DNA of 52,679 nt from Arthrobacter silviterrae (GTDB lineage: Bacteria; Actinomycetota; Actinomycetes; Actinomycetales; Micrococcaceae), in assembly GCF_011045165.1 (NCBI RefSeq), contig NZ_JAAKZI010000032.1, positions 1-52,679 on the forward strand, written 5' to 3'. Below are positions 32,433 to 40,026 of this stretch, in pieces (the stretch's first letter is position 1; the number at the start of each line of letters is the position of its first letter). The notes below the pieces were generated by a model. The model was not told the origin of the DNA. It worked only from the letters and a program-made list of their open reading frames with translations, and made no database searches. Position numbers and translations under genes: made by a program.

Positions 32433-33731
32433 ATGCGCACATCAGACCAGGCGGGGGCGGCGGAACGAACGGCCGCAGCCCCCGCCGAACCCCGTTCCAC
32501 CTCCGCCACCGCGGCGGCCAGGCAGGCCGATGAATTCTCAGCCCGCCGCCGCGGCGCGGTCCGCCGCTATCTTTACGACCACCCCCGCGTCATGGACGCC
32601 CTGGTGGTCCTGGCATATCTGCTGGCAGGTTCCGGCACTTTCCTGAACGGACGCGTCACCAACCTGCCAGCCCACCTGGTGCTGCTTGCCGCCACCAGCA
32701 CGGTGCTGATGTTCCGCCGGGACAGGCCCCTGGCCGTGCTGGTCATCCTCTCCGTCTTTGAAATCATCAACATCAACGTGGTGCCCTCGTCCAACAACAT
32801 CGGTGCCAGCCTGTGGTTTGCGCTCTACGCCGTGGCAGTGGCCTACCGGGGCATTTTCAGTTTCGCCATCGCAGCCGCCGCATCCGTGCCGCTAGTTGTC
32901 TATACGCTGTTCTTTTACCAGTTCCCCGTCGAATTCCTCCGCCCGGACGGTCCCACAGCCCTGGAGAGCAATGTCATTACAGTCATTGTCATGCTTCTGG
33001 CCAATGTCATCGCCACGGGCATCGGCGCCTCGGTGCGCCGGGGGCGGGAGCATGAGGCCGAGCTGCGCCAATGGGCCGTCCGCAACGCCCAGCTGGCCTC
33101 CGTGGCCGAGCGGAACCGGATTGCACGGGAAATGCATGACGTCGTGGCGCACTCGCTGACCGTGATGGTGGCACTCTCCGACGGCGCCGCCGTCGTGGTC
33201 AAGCGCGACCCGGAGCAGGCGGGGGAGGTGCTGGGCCAGCTGTCCCAGACCGGCCGGACCGCGCTGGCCGACATGCGACGGGTGCTGGGCGTGCTGCGCG
33301 AGGACGCAGGCGGAGGGCAGCGGACCCCGCAGCCTGACCATGCCGATTTGGGCGCGCTGCTGGAGGGCTTCCGGCAGGCCGGCCTGCCGCTGGCCGTGAC
33401 CCAGTCGGGGCCGCTGCTTCCCGGCGACCCGGCGCTGCAACTCACCGTTTACCGGATCGTGCAAGAGTCGCTCACCAATGTGCTGCGCTACGGCACGGCA
33501 GTTTCACGCGTGCGGGTGCTCATCGAGAACCAGCCCGACGGCGGCGTGCTGCGGGTGGTGGTCAGCGACGACGGCCACGGCTCCCTGGACGCTTCGATGG
33601 GCACGGGGCAGGGCATTGTTGGCATGCGCGAACGTGCCGGCATCTTCTCCGGAACGGTCGACGCCGGGCCCTCCCCCCAGGGCGGCTGGACCGTCACCGC
33701 CACGCTGCGGCCCAATCAGAACAGGAATTAG
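32433..33731 (+). CDS. Sensor histidine kinase, HisKA_3 type
   Basis: Membrane kinase of 432 aa. An Ala/Thr-rich N-terminus of about 50 residues precedes five or so helices. The phospho-acceptor motif is NRIAREMHDVVAHSLTVM, with the His near residue 235. A HATPase domain follows, with VVSDDGHGSLD and GQGIVGMRERAG. ATG 32433 is preferred because TAGACT sits 7 bases ahead; ATG 32388 directly after the permease stop is an alternative. With the next gene it likely controls the ABC exporter upstream. Confidence 0.86.
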   Translation: MRTSDQAGAAERTAAAPAEPRSTSATAAARQADEFSARRRGAVRRYLYDHPRVMDALVVLAYLLAGSGTFLNGRVTNLPAHLVLLAATSTVLMFRRDRPLAVLVILSVFEIININVVPSSNNIGASLWFALYAVAVAYRGIFSFAIAAAASVPLVVYTLFFYQFPVEFLRPDGPTALESNVITVIVMLLANVIATGIGASVRRGREHEAELRQWAVRNAQLASVAERNRIAREMHDVVAHSLTVMVALSDGAAVVVKRDPEQAGEVLGQLSQTGRTALADMRRVLGVLREDAGGGQRTPQPDHADLGALLEGFRQAGLPLAVTQSGPLLPGDPALQLTVYRIVQESLTNVLRYGTAVSRVRVLIENQPDGGVLRVVVSDDGHGSLDASMGTGQGIVGMRERAGIFSGTVDAGPSPQGGWTVTATLRPNQNRN

Positions 33732-33736
33732 CCACC

Positions 33737-34432
33737 ATGGAGAACACCTTGACGCAGGCGCCCATCTCAATCCTTTTGGTAGACGACCAGCCGCTGCTGC
33801 GCATGGGCTTCCGGCTCATCCTTGAAGGCGAGGACGACCTTGCCGTGGTTGGCGAGGCCTCCAACGGCATTGAGGCACTGGCCGCCGTGGAGCGGCTGGA
33901 CCCCGACGTGGTGCTCATGGATGTCCGCATGCCCCTCATGGACGGGATCGAGGCCACCGGCAAGATCAGTGCCTCCGCCTCCGGCGCACGCGTCATCATC
34001 CTCACCACCTTTGACCTGGACGAATACGCGTTTGCCGGGCTGCAGGCAGGCGCCTCCGCATTCCTCCTCAAGGACGTGGCGCCCACGGAACTGGTCAACG
34101 CCGTGCGCCTGGTGGCCAGCGGGGACGCCGTCGTGGCCCCTCGCGTCACCCAGCGCCTGCTGGAAAACTTTGTGCGCTCACAGCCCACGCCTCCCACGCA
34201 CCCCCGCGACCCGCTGCTGGAGGAGCTGACGCCGCGCGAGCTGGAAGTGGCGCTGGCCATTGCCCAAGGCCTGTCCAATGCCGAGATTGCCCACCAGCTG
34301 TTCCTGTCCGAGGCCACAGTCAAGACGCACGTGCGCCGGATCCTGACGAAGCTCCACCTGAGGGACCGTGTGCAGGTGGTGGTGTACGCCTACGAGACAG
34401 GGCTTGTCACGCCCAGCAATCCCGACTACTAA
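33737..34432 (+). CDS. LuxR/NarL-family response regulator
   Basis: Response regulator of 231 aa. The receiver has ILLVDDQPLLRMGF, the acceptor Asp in VVLMDVRMPLMDG, and Thr/Lys in IILTTFDLDEY and LLKDVAPTEL. The LuxR domain reads LTPRELEVALAIAQGLSNAE with KTHVRRILTKLHLRDR. It begins 5 bases after the kinase stop with AGGAAT in front. It is the probable regulator of the exporter at 30518. Confidence 0.92.
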   Translation: MENTLTQAPISILLVDDQPLLRMGFRLILEGEDDLAVVGEASNGIEALAAVERLDPDVVLMDVRMPLMDGIEATGKISASASGARVIILTTFDLDEYAFAGLQAGASAFLLKDVAPTELVNAVRLVASGDAVVAPRVTQRLLENFVRSQPTPPTHPRDPLLEELTPRELEVALAIAQGLSNAEIAHQLFLSEATVKTHVRRILTKLHLRDRVQVVVYAYETGLVTPSNPDY

Positions 34433-34463
34433 CACCGTGGACGCTTCGTGGTTGAATCGAACC

Positions 34464-35744
34464 ATGACTTCCGTTGAGCACATCCTGGACCTGCGCGACT
34501 TCATCGCCGCGTCGCCGTCGAGCTTTCACGCCGCCCATGAGGCGGGCCGCAGGCTGGAGGAGGCGGGCTTCACCCAGCTCGAGGAATCTGCCGAATGGCC
34601 CGCCGGGGGCCGGCACTTTGTGATCCGCGACGGCGCCATCATTGCCTGGGTGGTGCCCGAGGGCGCGTCCGCCACCACTGGCTTCAACATTCTCGGCGCC
34701 CACACCGACTCGCCGTCCTTCAAGCTCAAGCCAAAGCCCACCACGGGCCGATTCGGCTGGCTGCAGGCGGGCGTGGAAGTTTATGGCGGCCCGCTGCTGA
34801 ATTCCTGGCTGGACCGGGAACTGCAATTTGCCGGCCGCCTGGTGGACCGGGACGGCACGCAGACCCTGGTGGCCACCGGTCCGCTGCTGCGCTTCCCCCA
34901 GCTGGCCATCCACTTGGACCGGGGCGTGAATGACGGCCTGAAGCTGGACAAGCAGCAGCACATGAACCCCGTCTGGGGCCAGGGGCATCCCGGCAAGGAG
35001 GACCTGCTGGGCCTGCTGGCGCGGCACGCGGGAGTGGATGCGGCCAGCATTGGCGGCTACGACATCCTCGTGGCAGACACCCAGCCCGGCCAGGTGTTCG
35101 GTGCCAACCAGGAGTTCTTCGCCGCCGGGCGCATGGACAACCTCACCTCCGTCCACGCCGGACTGGCGGCATTGATCAACGCCGCCGCCACCGAATCCAC
35201 CGCGGACACCGTGATCCCCGTCCTGGCCGCCTTTGACCACGAGGAAATCGGCTCCGGCTCCCGCTCCGGCGCGTGCGGCCCCATCCTGGAGGACATCCTG
35301 GTCCGCATCTCCGACGGACTGGGCGCCTCCGTGAGCGAGAGGCGTCGCGCCTTTGCCAGTTCCTTCTGTGTCTCAGCTGATGCCGGGCACGCCGTCCACC
35401 CCAACTATTCCGAGCGCCACGACCCGGCCAACCTGCCCGTATTGGGCGGCGGCCCGCTGCTGAAGATCAACGCGAACCAGCGCTACGCCACGGATGCCAC
35501 GGGGGCGGCCATCTGGGCGAATCTGTGCCGCACCACGGGCGCGCCGTACCAGGAGTTCGTGTCCAACAACGACGTGCCGTGCGGCTCCACGATCGGCCCG
35601 CTGACGGCCACGCGGCTCGGCATCCGCACGGTGGACGTGGGCACGCCACTGCTCTCCATGCACTCCGCCCGCGAACTGTGCGGCGTGGACGATCCCTTCC
35701 ACCTGTCGCGCATCACGGAGACGTTCTTCCGAACTGCCGTGTAG
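34464..35744 (+). CDS. M18-family aminopeptidase
   Basis: Zinc aminopeptidase of 426 aa that removes N-terminal, often acidic, residues from peptides in the cytoplasm. Metal-site motifs are visible: GAHTDSPSFKL, NLTSVHAG with the bridging Asp just before it, FDHEEIGSGS, and AGHAVHPNYSERH near the C-terminus. ATG 34464 follows TTGAAT at a six-base distance and has no Shine-Dalgarno, so the mRNA may be leaderless. The longer frame from 34368 overlaps the response regulator and is not conserved. Confidence 0.93.
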   Translation: MTSVEHILDLRDFIAASPSSFHAAHEAGRRLEEAGFTQLEESAEWPAGGRHFVIRDGAIIAWVVPEGASATTGFNILGAHTDSPSFKLKPKPTTGRFGWLQAGVEVYGGPLLNSWLDRELQFAGRLVDRDGTQTLVATGPLLRFPQLAIHLDRGVNDGLKLDKQQHMNPVWGQGHPGKEDLLGLLARHAGVDAASIGGYDILVADTQPGQVFGANQEFFAAGRMDNLTSVHAGLAALINAAATESTADTVIPVLAAFDHEEIGSGSRSGACGPILEDILVRISDGLGASVSERRRAFASSFCVSADAGHAVHPNYSERHDPANLPVLGGGPLLKINANQRYATDATGAAIWANLCRTTGAPYQEFVSNNDVPCGSTIGPLTATRLGIRTVDVGTPLLSMHSARELCGVDDPFHLSRITETFFRTAV

Positions 35745-35748
35745 ACGC

Positions 35749-36390
35749 CTACTGGGTCAGGCTGACCACCAGGTTGATGGTGGTGGCCAGGATTCCGGTG
35801 CCAAACACGAAGGCGAGCAGGCTGTGGCGGAATGCGGCGGAGCGCATTTCACGCGTGGTGATGTTGGTGTCGGAGACCTGGTACGTCATGCCGAGGCTGA
35901 ATGACATGTAGGCAAAGTCGGTGTACTGCGGCAGTTCCTCCTGGTTGAAGCCGATGCCGCCAGGCTCCCCCGCGTAGTAAATCTCCGCATACCGCAGCGT
36001 GAACAGGGTGTGGACCATGAGCCAGGACATGGCCGTGCACGTCAAGGCGAGCAGGGCCAGCAGCAGCCTGCCGGTGCCCGCCACGTCCTTGCTGCCCACC
36101 ATGACCAGCACGACGGCGGCCAGCGAGCCCAGTGCGGCCAGCAGGATCAGCAGATCCGAGGTGTTCCGGCCGGGGTCCTCCTCCTGGGCATGCGTCGCCG
36201 TGCGGACGTTGTCCATCGGGGCGATGGTCAGCCACACCCAAAGGTTGTACACCAGCGCCGCAACGCCCCAGCCCACGGCCGGGGCGTAGAACCAGGCGCC
36301 AAAGACGACGGTGACCGCGGCGGCGGCAAGCCCGGCCAGGAGCATGACCGTCAGGCGCCGCCTGCGGTGCCGGGTGCGGGTGGTTTCCAT
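35749..36390 (-). CDS. DUF1345 membrane protein
   Basis: Integral membrane protein of 213 aa with about five helices. The family pattern is clear: an acidic loop with ATHAQEEDPGRNTSDLL, then WLMVHTLFTLRYAEIYY, GGIGFNQEELPQYTDFAYMS and the closing FVFGTGILATTINLVVSLTQ. The function of DUF1345 proteins is not known to me. It converges with the aminopeptidase gene, 4 bp apart. CATGAT lies six bases ahead of the ATG. Confidence 0.8.
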   Translation of the reverse strand: METTRTRHRRRRLTVMLLAGLAAAAVTVVFGAWFYAPAVGWGVAALVYNLWVWLTIAPMDNVRTATHAQEEDPGRNTSDLLILLAALGSLAAVVLVMVGSKDVAGTGRLLLALLALTCTAMSWLMVHTLFTLRYAEIYYAGEPGGIGFNQEELPQYTDFAYMSFSLGMTYQVSDTNITTREMRSAAFRHSLLAFVFGTGILATTINLVVSLTQ

Positions 36391-36417
36391 GGCTTGATCA
36401 TGCCATGGACGCTTCGT

Positions 36418-36778
36418 TCAGGCGCGGTGCTTTGGGGCGGATGGCATTATGGCGGGGTCAGCAGGTGCTGCAATGCCGCCAAATACCTCCTTGGAGAATG
36501 CCTCGATGAACTCCGGGCAGCAATGTGCCACGCCCGTGCCCATGGCCTGGGTTTCGGTGGTCCGGAGCTCGCCAGCCCACTCGTACAGGTCGCCGACCAG
36601 TTTTCGGTGGATGGCTTGTAGGTGTGGAAAATCGAAGCTGCCGCGACGGCGTGCGGCTCAACTCTGAGAGCCCAATATTGACCAAGTTTTGCTCGGTCAA
36701 GTCGAGCACGACTTGGTCTTTGATGCCCAGACGGTTGATGAGTGTTTCCGTGCCCGGGTACGTCTACTTGTCGGGCAT
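36418..36778 (-). pseudogene. Fic-family toxin remnant
   Basis: Frame 1 from ATG 36778 reads MPDK, an in-frame TAG, then TYPGTETLINRLGIKDQVVL and LTEQNLVNIGLSELSR, the usual N-terminus of Fic toxins. After a one-base frameshift near 36640 it continues in another frame as FDFPHLQAIHRKLVGDLYEW and AGELRTTE, then FIEAFSKEVFGGIA, before running out at 36418. The Fic active-site motif HPFxxGNGR is absent, so the catalytic half is missing. One nonsense codon, one frameshift and a 3' deletion make it inactive. It begins 5 bp after the stop of a small intact gene, the normal antitoxin position. Confidence 0.75.
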
Positions 36779-36783
36779 GACCG

Positions 36784-36906
36784 CTAGATCCTGGCGCGAA
36801 GGGCTTCTTCGATAACCTGGTGCCTCGCCTCGTCGGCGTCTCCGAACTCCATGGCTGACTGAACTTCGGCCTCCGTGAGCCCGCTCTTGTTTTTCAGAGT
36901 CGACAT
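36784..36906 (-). CDS. Small protein, probable antitoxin partner of the Fic remnant
   Basis: Protein of 40 aa, acidic and helical: MSTLKNKSGLTEAEVQSAME, then a D/E/R-rich stretch ending EEALRARI. AAGGAG lies exactly 6 bases before ATG 36906, a strong ribosome site. The frame is intact and its stop is 5 bases from the start of the Fic remnant. Fic toxins are often preceded by small antitoxins, so this is the likely role. The classical (S/T)xxxE(G/N) inhibitory motif is not clearly present, so the assignment rests on position. Confidence 0.55.
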   Translation of the reverse strand: MSTLKNKSGLTEAEVQSAMEFGDADEARHQVIEEALRARI

Positions 36907-37153
36907 GTAGAACTCCTTTGGGTCTTGAACGGGCTTCCAAGATGGCGCCGCCGCACCTTCCATTCTACCGGGCGGGGTCGGCAGCGGGCCGGGACCGAGG
37001 CAATCCTGTGCACAACTCCACCACAGCGTGTGGTGAGGCTTACCCACAGGGGTGACTGGCCGGCGTCGTCCGTCCTGTAAGATGGATAAGTCTGTGCTGG
37101 CACCGGGCCCACTGTAATGGTGTGGCCGAGCGCCCGGCAGGCACCGCAAATGA

Positions 37154-37198
37154 ACCTCCTGTTACGGAAAGACCGTAACCGCCCAGCCCAAAGGAGGT
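37154..37198 (+). promoter_or_regulatory. Structured rpsF leader that can hide the ribosome site
   Basis: ACCTCCT (37154-37160) is exactly complementary to AGGAGGT (37192-37198), the rpsF Shine-Dalgarno. Inside lies a perfect 7-bp hairpin, GTTACGG/CCGTAAC (37161-37179), with loop AAAGA. The likely -10 box TAAGAT is at 37078-37083, giving a leader of about 120 bases. Known S6:S18 leaders in other bacteria let the S6-S18 pair repress this operon; this may be the local version. The 36907-37208 gap contains no gene. Confidence 0.62.
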
Positions 37199-37208
37199 GG
37201 GTTCACAT

Positions 37209-37514
37209 ATGCGTCCTTACGAATTGATGGTAATCATCGACCCCGATGTTGATGAGCGTACCGTTGAGCCGTCGCTTCAGAAGTTCCTCAATGTCATCAC
37301 CACCGATGGTGGAACCATCGAAAAGGTTGACATCTGGGGCCGTCGTCGCCTGGCTTACGACATCCAGAAGAAGTCCGAAGGTATTTACGCCGTGGTGAAC
37401 TTCACTGCTGCCCCCCATACCGCTCAGGAACTTGACCGCGTGCTTGGCCTCAACGAGACCATCCTGCGCACCAAGATCACCCGTCCGGAAGAGCAGAAGA
37501 TCGTCGCCGAGTAA
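37209..37514 (+). CDS. rpsF: 30S ribosomal protein S6
   Basis: Small-subunit protein of 101 aa that binds with S18 to the central domain of 16S r[23 protein letters not shown] at the start and [20 protein letters not shown] are typical. ATG 37209 follows AAAGGAGGT at 10 bases; the frame extends to a GTG at 37197 inside that ribosome site and is rejected. First gene of rpsF-ssb-rpsR-rplI. Confidence 0.97.
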   Translation: MRPYELMVIIDPDVDERTVEPSLQKFLNVITTDGGTIEKVDIWGRRRLAYDIQKKSEGIYAVVNFTAAPHTAQELDRVLGLNETILRTKITRPEEQKIVAE

Positions 37515-37578
37515 TTTCGGCTGACCACTTTTTACTTTTTCACCCGTAGGAAAACACTCAAGCAGGAAGCAGGGGCAG

Positions 37579-38160
37579 ATGGCAGGCGAAACCACTATCA
37601 CGGTCATTGGTAATCTCACCAGTGACCCGGAACTTCGGTTTACACCGAGCGGTTCAGCAGTAGCGAACTTCACCATTGCGTCCACTCCGCGGACTTTTGA
37701 CCGCCAAAGCAATGAGTGGAAGGACGGCGAAACGCTGTTCCTCCGCGCATCGATCTGGCGTGAAGCGGCCGAGAACGTTGCGGAGTCCCTGACCAAGGGA
37801 ACCCGCGTCATTGTCTCCGGCCGGCTGAAGTCGCGCACCTACGACACCAAAGAAGGCGAAAAGCGCACCGTCATGGAGCTTGAGGTCGACGAGATCGGCC
37901 CCTCGCTTCGCTACGCCAATGCCAAGGTCAACCGCACCCAGCGCTCCGGCGGACAGGGTGGCGGCTTTGGCGGAGGCCAGGGCGGCAACGCCGGCGGGGG
38001 CCAAGGCGGCTTCGGCGGCAATTCCGGCGGAGGAAACTTCGGCGGCAATGGCGGCCAGCAACAGCAGCAGTCCGCACCGGCATCCGACCCCTGGGCCACG
38101 CCCGGTGGATCCACCGGCGGCTGGGGCGCGGGCCCGGACAACTCCGAGCCCCCCTTCTAA
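37579..38160 (+). CDS. ssb: Single-stranded DNA-binding protein
   Basis: Protein of 193 aa that coats single-stranded DNA in replication and repair. The OB fold occupies residues 1-110, with [20 protein letters not shown] and [20 protein letters not shown] Gly/Gln-rich linker follows (long GGFGGGQGG-type stretch). The tail DNSEPPF is the acidic tip that recruits partner proteins. It lies between rpsF and rpsR, the usual bacterial order. Confidence 0.96.
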   Translation: MAGETTITVIGNLTSDPELRFTPSGSAVANFTIASTPRTFDRQSNEWKDGETLFLRASIWREAAENVAESLTKGTRVIVSGRLKSRTYDTKEGEKRTVMELEVDEIGPSLRYANAKVNRTQRSGGQGGGFGGGQGGNAGGGQGGFGGNSGGGNFGGNGGQQQQQSAPASDPWATPGGSTGGWGAGPDNSEPPF

Positions 38161-38177
38161 AAACCGTTTTTACCAAA

Positions 38178-38241
38178 GTGCGGCAACCGCCGCACGCTCA
38201 CCATCCCGCGGATTAATATCCACGGGCTCCACGAATATTAA
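38178..38241 (+). promoter_or_regulatory. Two hairpins between ssb and rpsR
   Basis: GTGCGGC/GCCGCAC (38178-38195, loop AACC) is a perfect stem. TTAATAT (38213-38219) pairs with ATATTAA (38235-38241), immediately before AGGAG of rpsR. The direct repeat GCTCCACGA occurs at 38226 and 38245. These could set rpsR translation or process the mRNA. Confidence 0.45.
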
Positions 38242-38252
38242 GGAGCTCCACG

Positions 38253-38492
38253 ATGGCTAAGGCTGAACTCCGTAAGCCCAAACCAAAGTCCAATCCCTTG
38301 AAGGCCGCTGACGTCACCGTCATCGACTACAAGGACGTAGCATTGCTGCGCAAGTTCATCTCTGACCGCGGAAAGATCCGTGCGCGCCGCGTCACGGGTG
38401 TCACCGTCCAGGAGCAGCGCAAGATCGCCCAGGCAATCAAGAACGCCCGCGAAGTTGCACTGCTGCCCTACTCCGGCGCTGGCCGAGGCTAA
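38253..38492 (+). CDS. rpsR: 30S ribosomal protein S18
   Basis: Small-subunit protein of 79 aa, partner of S6. The core [20 protein letters not shown] and [20 protein letters not shown] are diagnostic. No CxxC zinc motif is present, which is the zinc-independent form. AGGAG stands in front of ATG 38253. It is followed by rplI after 15 bp. Confidence 0.97.
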   Translation: MAKAELRKPKPKSNPLKAADVTVIDYKDVALLRKFISDRGKIRARRVTGVTVQEQRKIAQAIKNAREVALLPYSGAGRG

Positions 38493-38507
38493 GGGAGATA
38501 AACAAAC

Positions 38508-38957
38508 ATGGCAAAGATCATTTTGACCCACGAAGTATCCGGTCTCGGCACCTCGGGTGACGTCGTCGAGGTGAAGAACGGTTACGCACGTAACTACCTT
38601 CTGCCCCGCGGCTTCGCCCTCCCCTGGTCCAAGGGAGGCGAGAAGCAGGTTGAGTCCATCAAGGCTGCCCGCGCCGCCCACGAGCACGCTTCCGTTGAAG
38701 CTGCCCAGGCCCAGGCTGCTGCCCTGGCCGCCAAGCCGGTCACGCTGACCGTCAAGGCCGGCGAGGCCGGACGCCTGTTCGGCACCGTCAAGACCGACGA
38801 TGTTGCAAAGGCTGTTGCCGCTGCAGGTCTCGGCAACGTTGACAAGCGCAAGATCGAACTGCCCACCCACATCAAGTCGGTTGGCAAGTACACGGCAAAC
38901 GTGCGCCTTTACGAAGACGTCACCGCTGTGATCACCCTGGACGTTGTTGCAGGCTAA
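38508..38957 (+). CDS. rplI: 50S ribosomal protein L9
   Basis: Large-subunit protein of 149 aa that binds 23S rRNA at the base of the L1 stalk. The N-terminal domain has [20 protein letters not shown] and YLLPRGFA. A long Ala-rich helix connects to the C-terminal domain ending [24 protein letters not shown] precedes the ATG. Last gene of the ribosomal block; a terminator follows at 38980. Confidence 0.97.
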   Translation: MAKIILTHEVSGLGTSGDVVEVKNGYARNYLLPRGFALPWSKGGEKQVESIKAARAAHEHASVEAAQAQAAALAAKPVTLTVKAGEAGRLFGTVKTDDVAKAVAAAGLGNVDKRKIELPTHIKSVGKYTANVRLYEDVTAVITLDVVAG

Positions 38958-38979
38958 TACCCGCAACCGCTCCACGAAA

Positions 38980-39010
38980 GGCCCGGCCCCCGTTCGCGGG
39001 GTGCCGGGCC
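38980..39010 (+). terminator. Intrinsic terminator-like hairpin after rplI
   Basis: GGCCCGGC (38980-38987) pairs with GCCGGGCC (39003-39010) around a GC-rich inner part with TTCG. A weak T-rich stretch ATTTGATTTATTT follows. It ends the rpsF operon and may also serve the convergent DUF1801 gene. Confidence 0.75.
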
Positions 39011-39017
39011 ATTTGAT

Positions 39018-39488
39018 TTATTTGTCCTTCTGGGACTGCAACGACTGGACGTCCGCGGTGGTCATGTATCCGTAGGCGGCCCTGATGAGCTCCCGCAGCA
39101 CCCCTTCGTTGATGTCGGCAAGCTTGTTGAGATAGATGCAGCCCGCGCCGCGCTTGAAGGTGCCGAGCCGGTCCAGGAGCTGTTCGGCTCCGGGCGGGTA
39201 CGTCAGGCCGTAAATCACCAGTTTCGCCTTTCTCGGTGAAAATCCGACGGCGGCCGCGTCGCCTTCGCGGCCGGACGCGTACTTGTAGTGGTAGCTGCCA
39301 AAGCCGACGATGCTGGGCCCCCACATGACGGCCGGCTCCCCGGTTTCCTGCCCCATGATGTCCAGCAGCGCGCGGGCGTCCGCGCGGCGGACTGCGGAGG
39401 TGTCCACGGCGTCGATGAACTGGGCTGCGTCGGCCGCCGTCGGCTGGGTCTTGTTGGTGCTCTTCCCGGTACTGTCCCTGGGTGCCAT
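39018..39488 (-). CDS. DUF1801 / YdhG-like protein
   Basis: Cytoplasmic protein of 156 aa. The conserved DUF1801 core includes RADARALLDIMGQETGEPAV, MWGPSIVGFGSYHYKYASGR and FSPRKAKLVIYG. It ends with a segment containing GCIYLNKLADIN. Start ATG 39488 has AAGGAGG 9 bases upstream; the longer frame to 39626 is unsupported. The fold is related to YdhG/SufE-like proteins, and no enzymatic role is established that I know of. It is convergent with rplI. Confidence 0.8.
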   Translation of the reverse strand: MAPRDSTGKSTNKTQPTAADAAQFIDAVDTSAVRRADARALLDIMGQETGEPAVMWGPSIVGFGSYHYKYASGREGDAAAVGFSPRKAKLVIYGLTYPPGAEQLLDRLGTFKRGAGCIYLNKLADINEGVLRELIRAAYGYMTTADVQSLQSQKDK

Positions 39489-39612
39489 GATGGGCCGCCT
39501 CCTTGCGTCTGGCTGGGGTTTGACCCAGCCTAACGTGCCGCCGGGGCCGGACCCGGGCGGCCCGTGCATGCCCCCTGGTGCATACGCGCAGGTGGGGGCG
39601 CTTTTTAGCGGC

Positions 39613-39886
39613 CGTGGATGATTCACATGCTGGGCATATGTCTGTGGATATCGTTGCCGTATCCCTGTTTTGGAAGCTTGTCAACATCCAAGTTGTGGAT
39701 GAGGCTTGGCCGGAAATTTATGTTTCTCCACAGGTGGTGGACACTGTTTGCGCAGGTCAGGCGCCCATTATGACTAGTTGGTGATCATTATCCACAAAGT
39801 TGTCCCCATCCTGTGCACAAGCGATGGCACTTAATGCACAAGTTATCCACAGGGTGGGTGGATGGCTGGGTTGGCAGTTGTCCACA
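39613..39886. other. Cluster of DnaA boxes upstream of dnaB
   Basis: The consensus box TTATCCACA occurs exactly at 39788-39796 and 39843-39851. One-mismatch boxes lie at 39724-39732 (TTCTCCACA), 39832-39840 (TAATGCACA), 39878-39886 (TTGTCCACA), and on the other strand at 39643-39651 and 39694-39702. A weaker one is at 39613. At least seven good sites in 275 bp is far above chance in GC-rich DNA. The gap 39489-40026 contains no gene. DnaA could titrate here, regulate dnaB or load helicase; oriC itself is normally beside dnaA and dnaN. Confidence 0.7.
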
Positions 39887-40026
39887 GAGCGTCTAACGTT
39901 GCAGGGGATCACCTCCCCGAACAGCGATAATTGTTGTATGGCCGGCAGGCCGGGAGGGATCATTCCCGACAACCATCAAGCATCAATGTTTGCCGGGCCA
40001 GCAGGAAAGAAAGTGGGCGCAGGATC

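Noticed and set aside
39613-39886. Chromosomal origin oriC
   Set aside because: DnaA boxes are dense, but dnaA and dnaN are not adjacent, and no AT-rich unwinding region is evident, so it is reported only as a box cluster.
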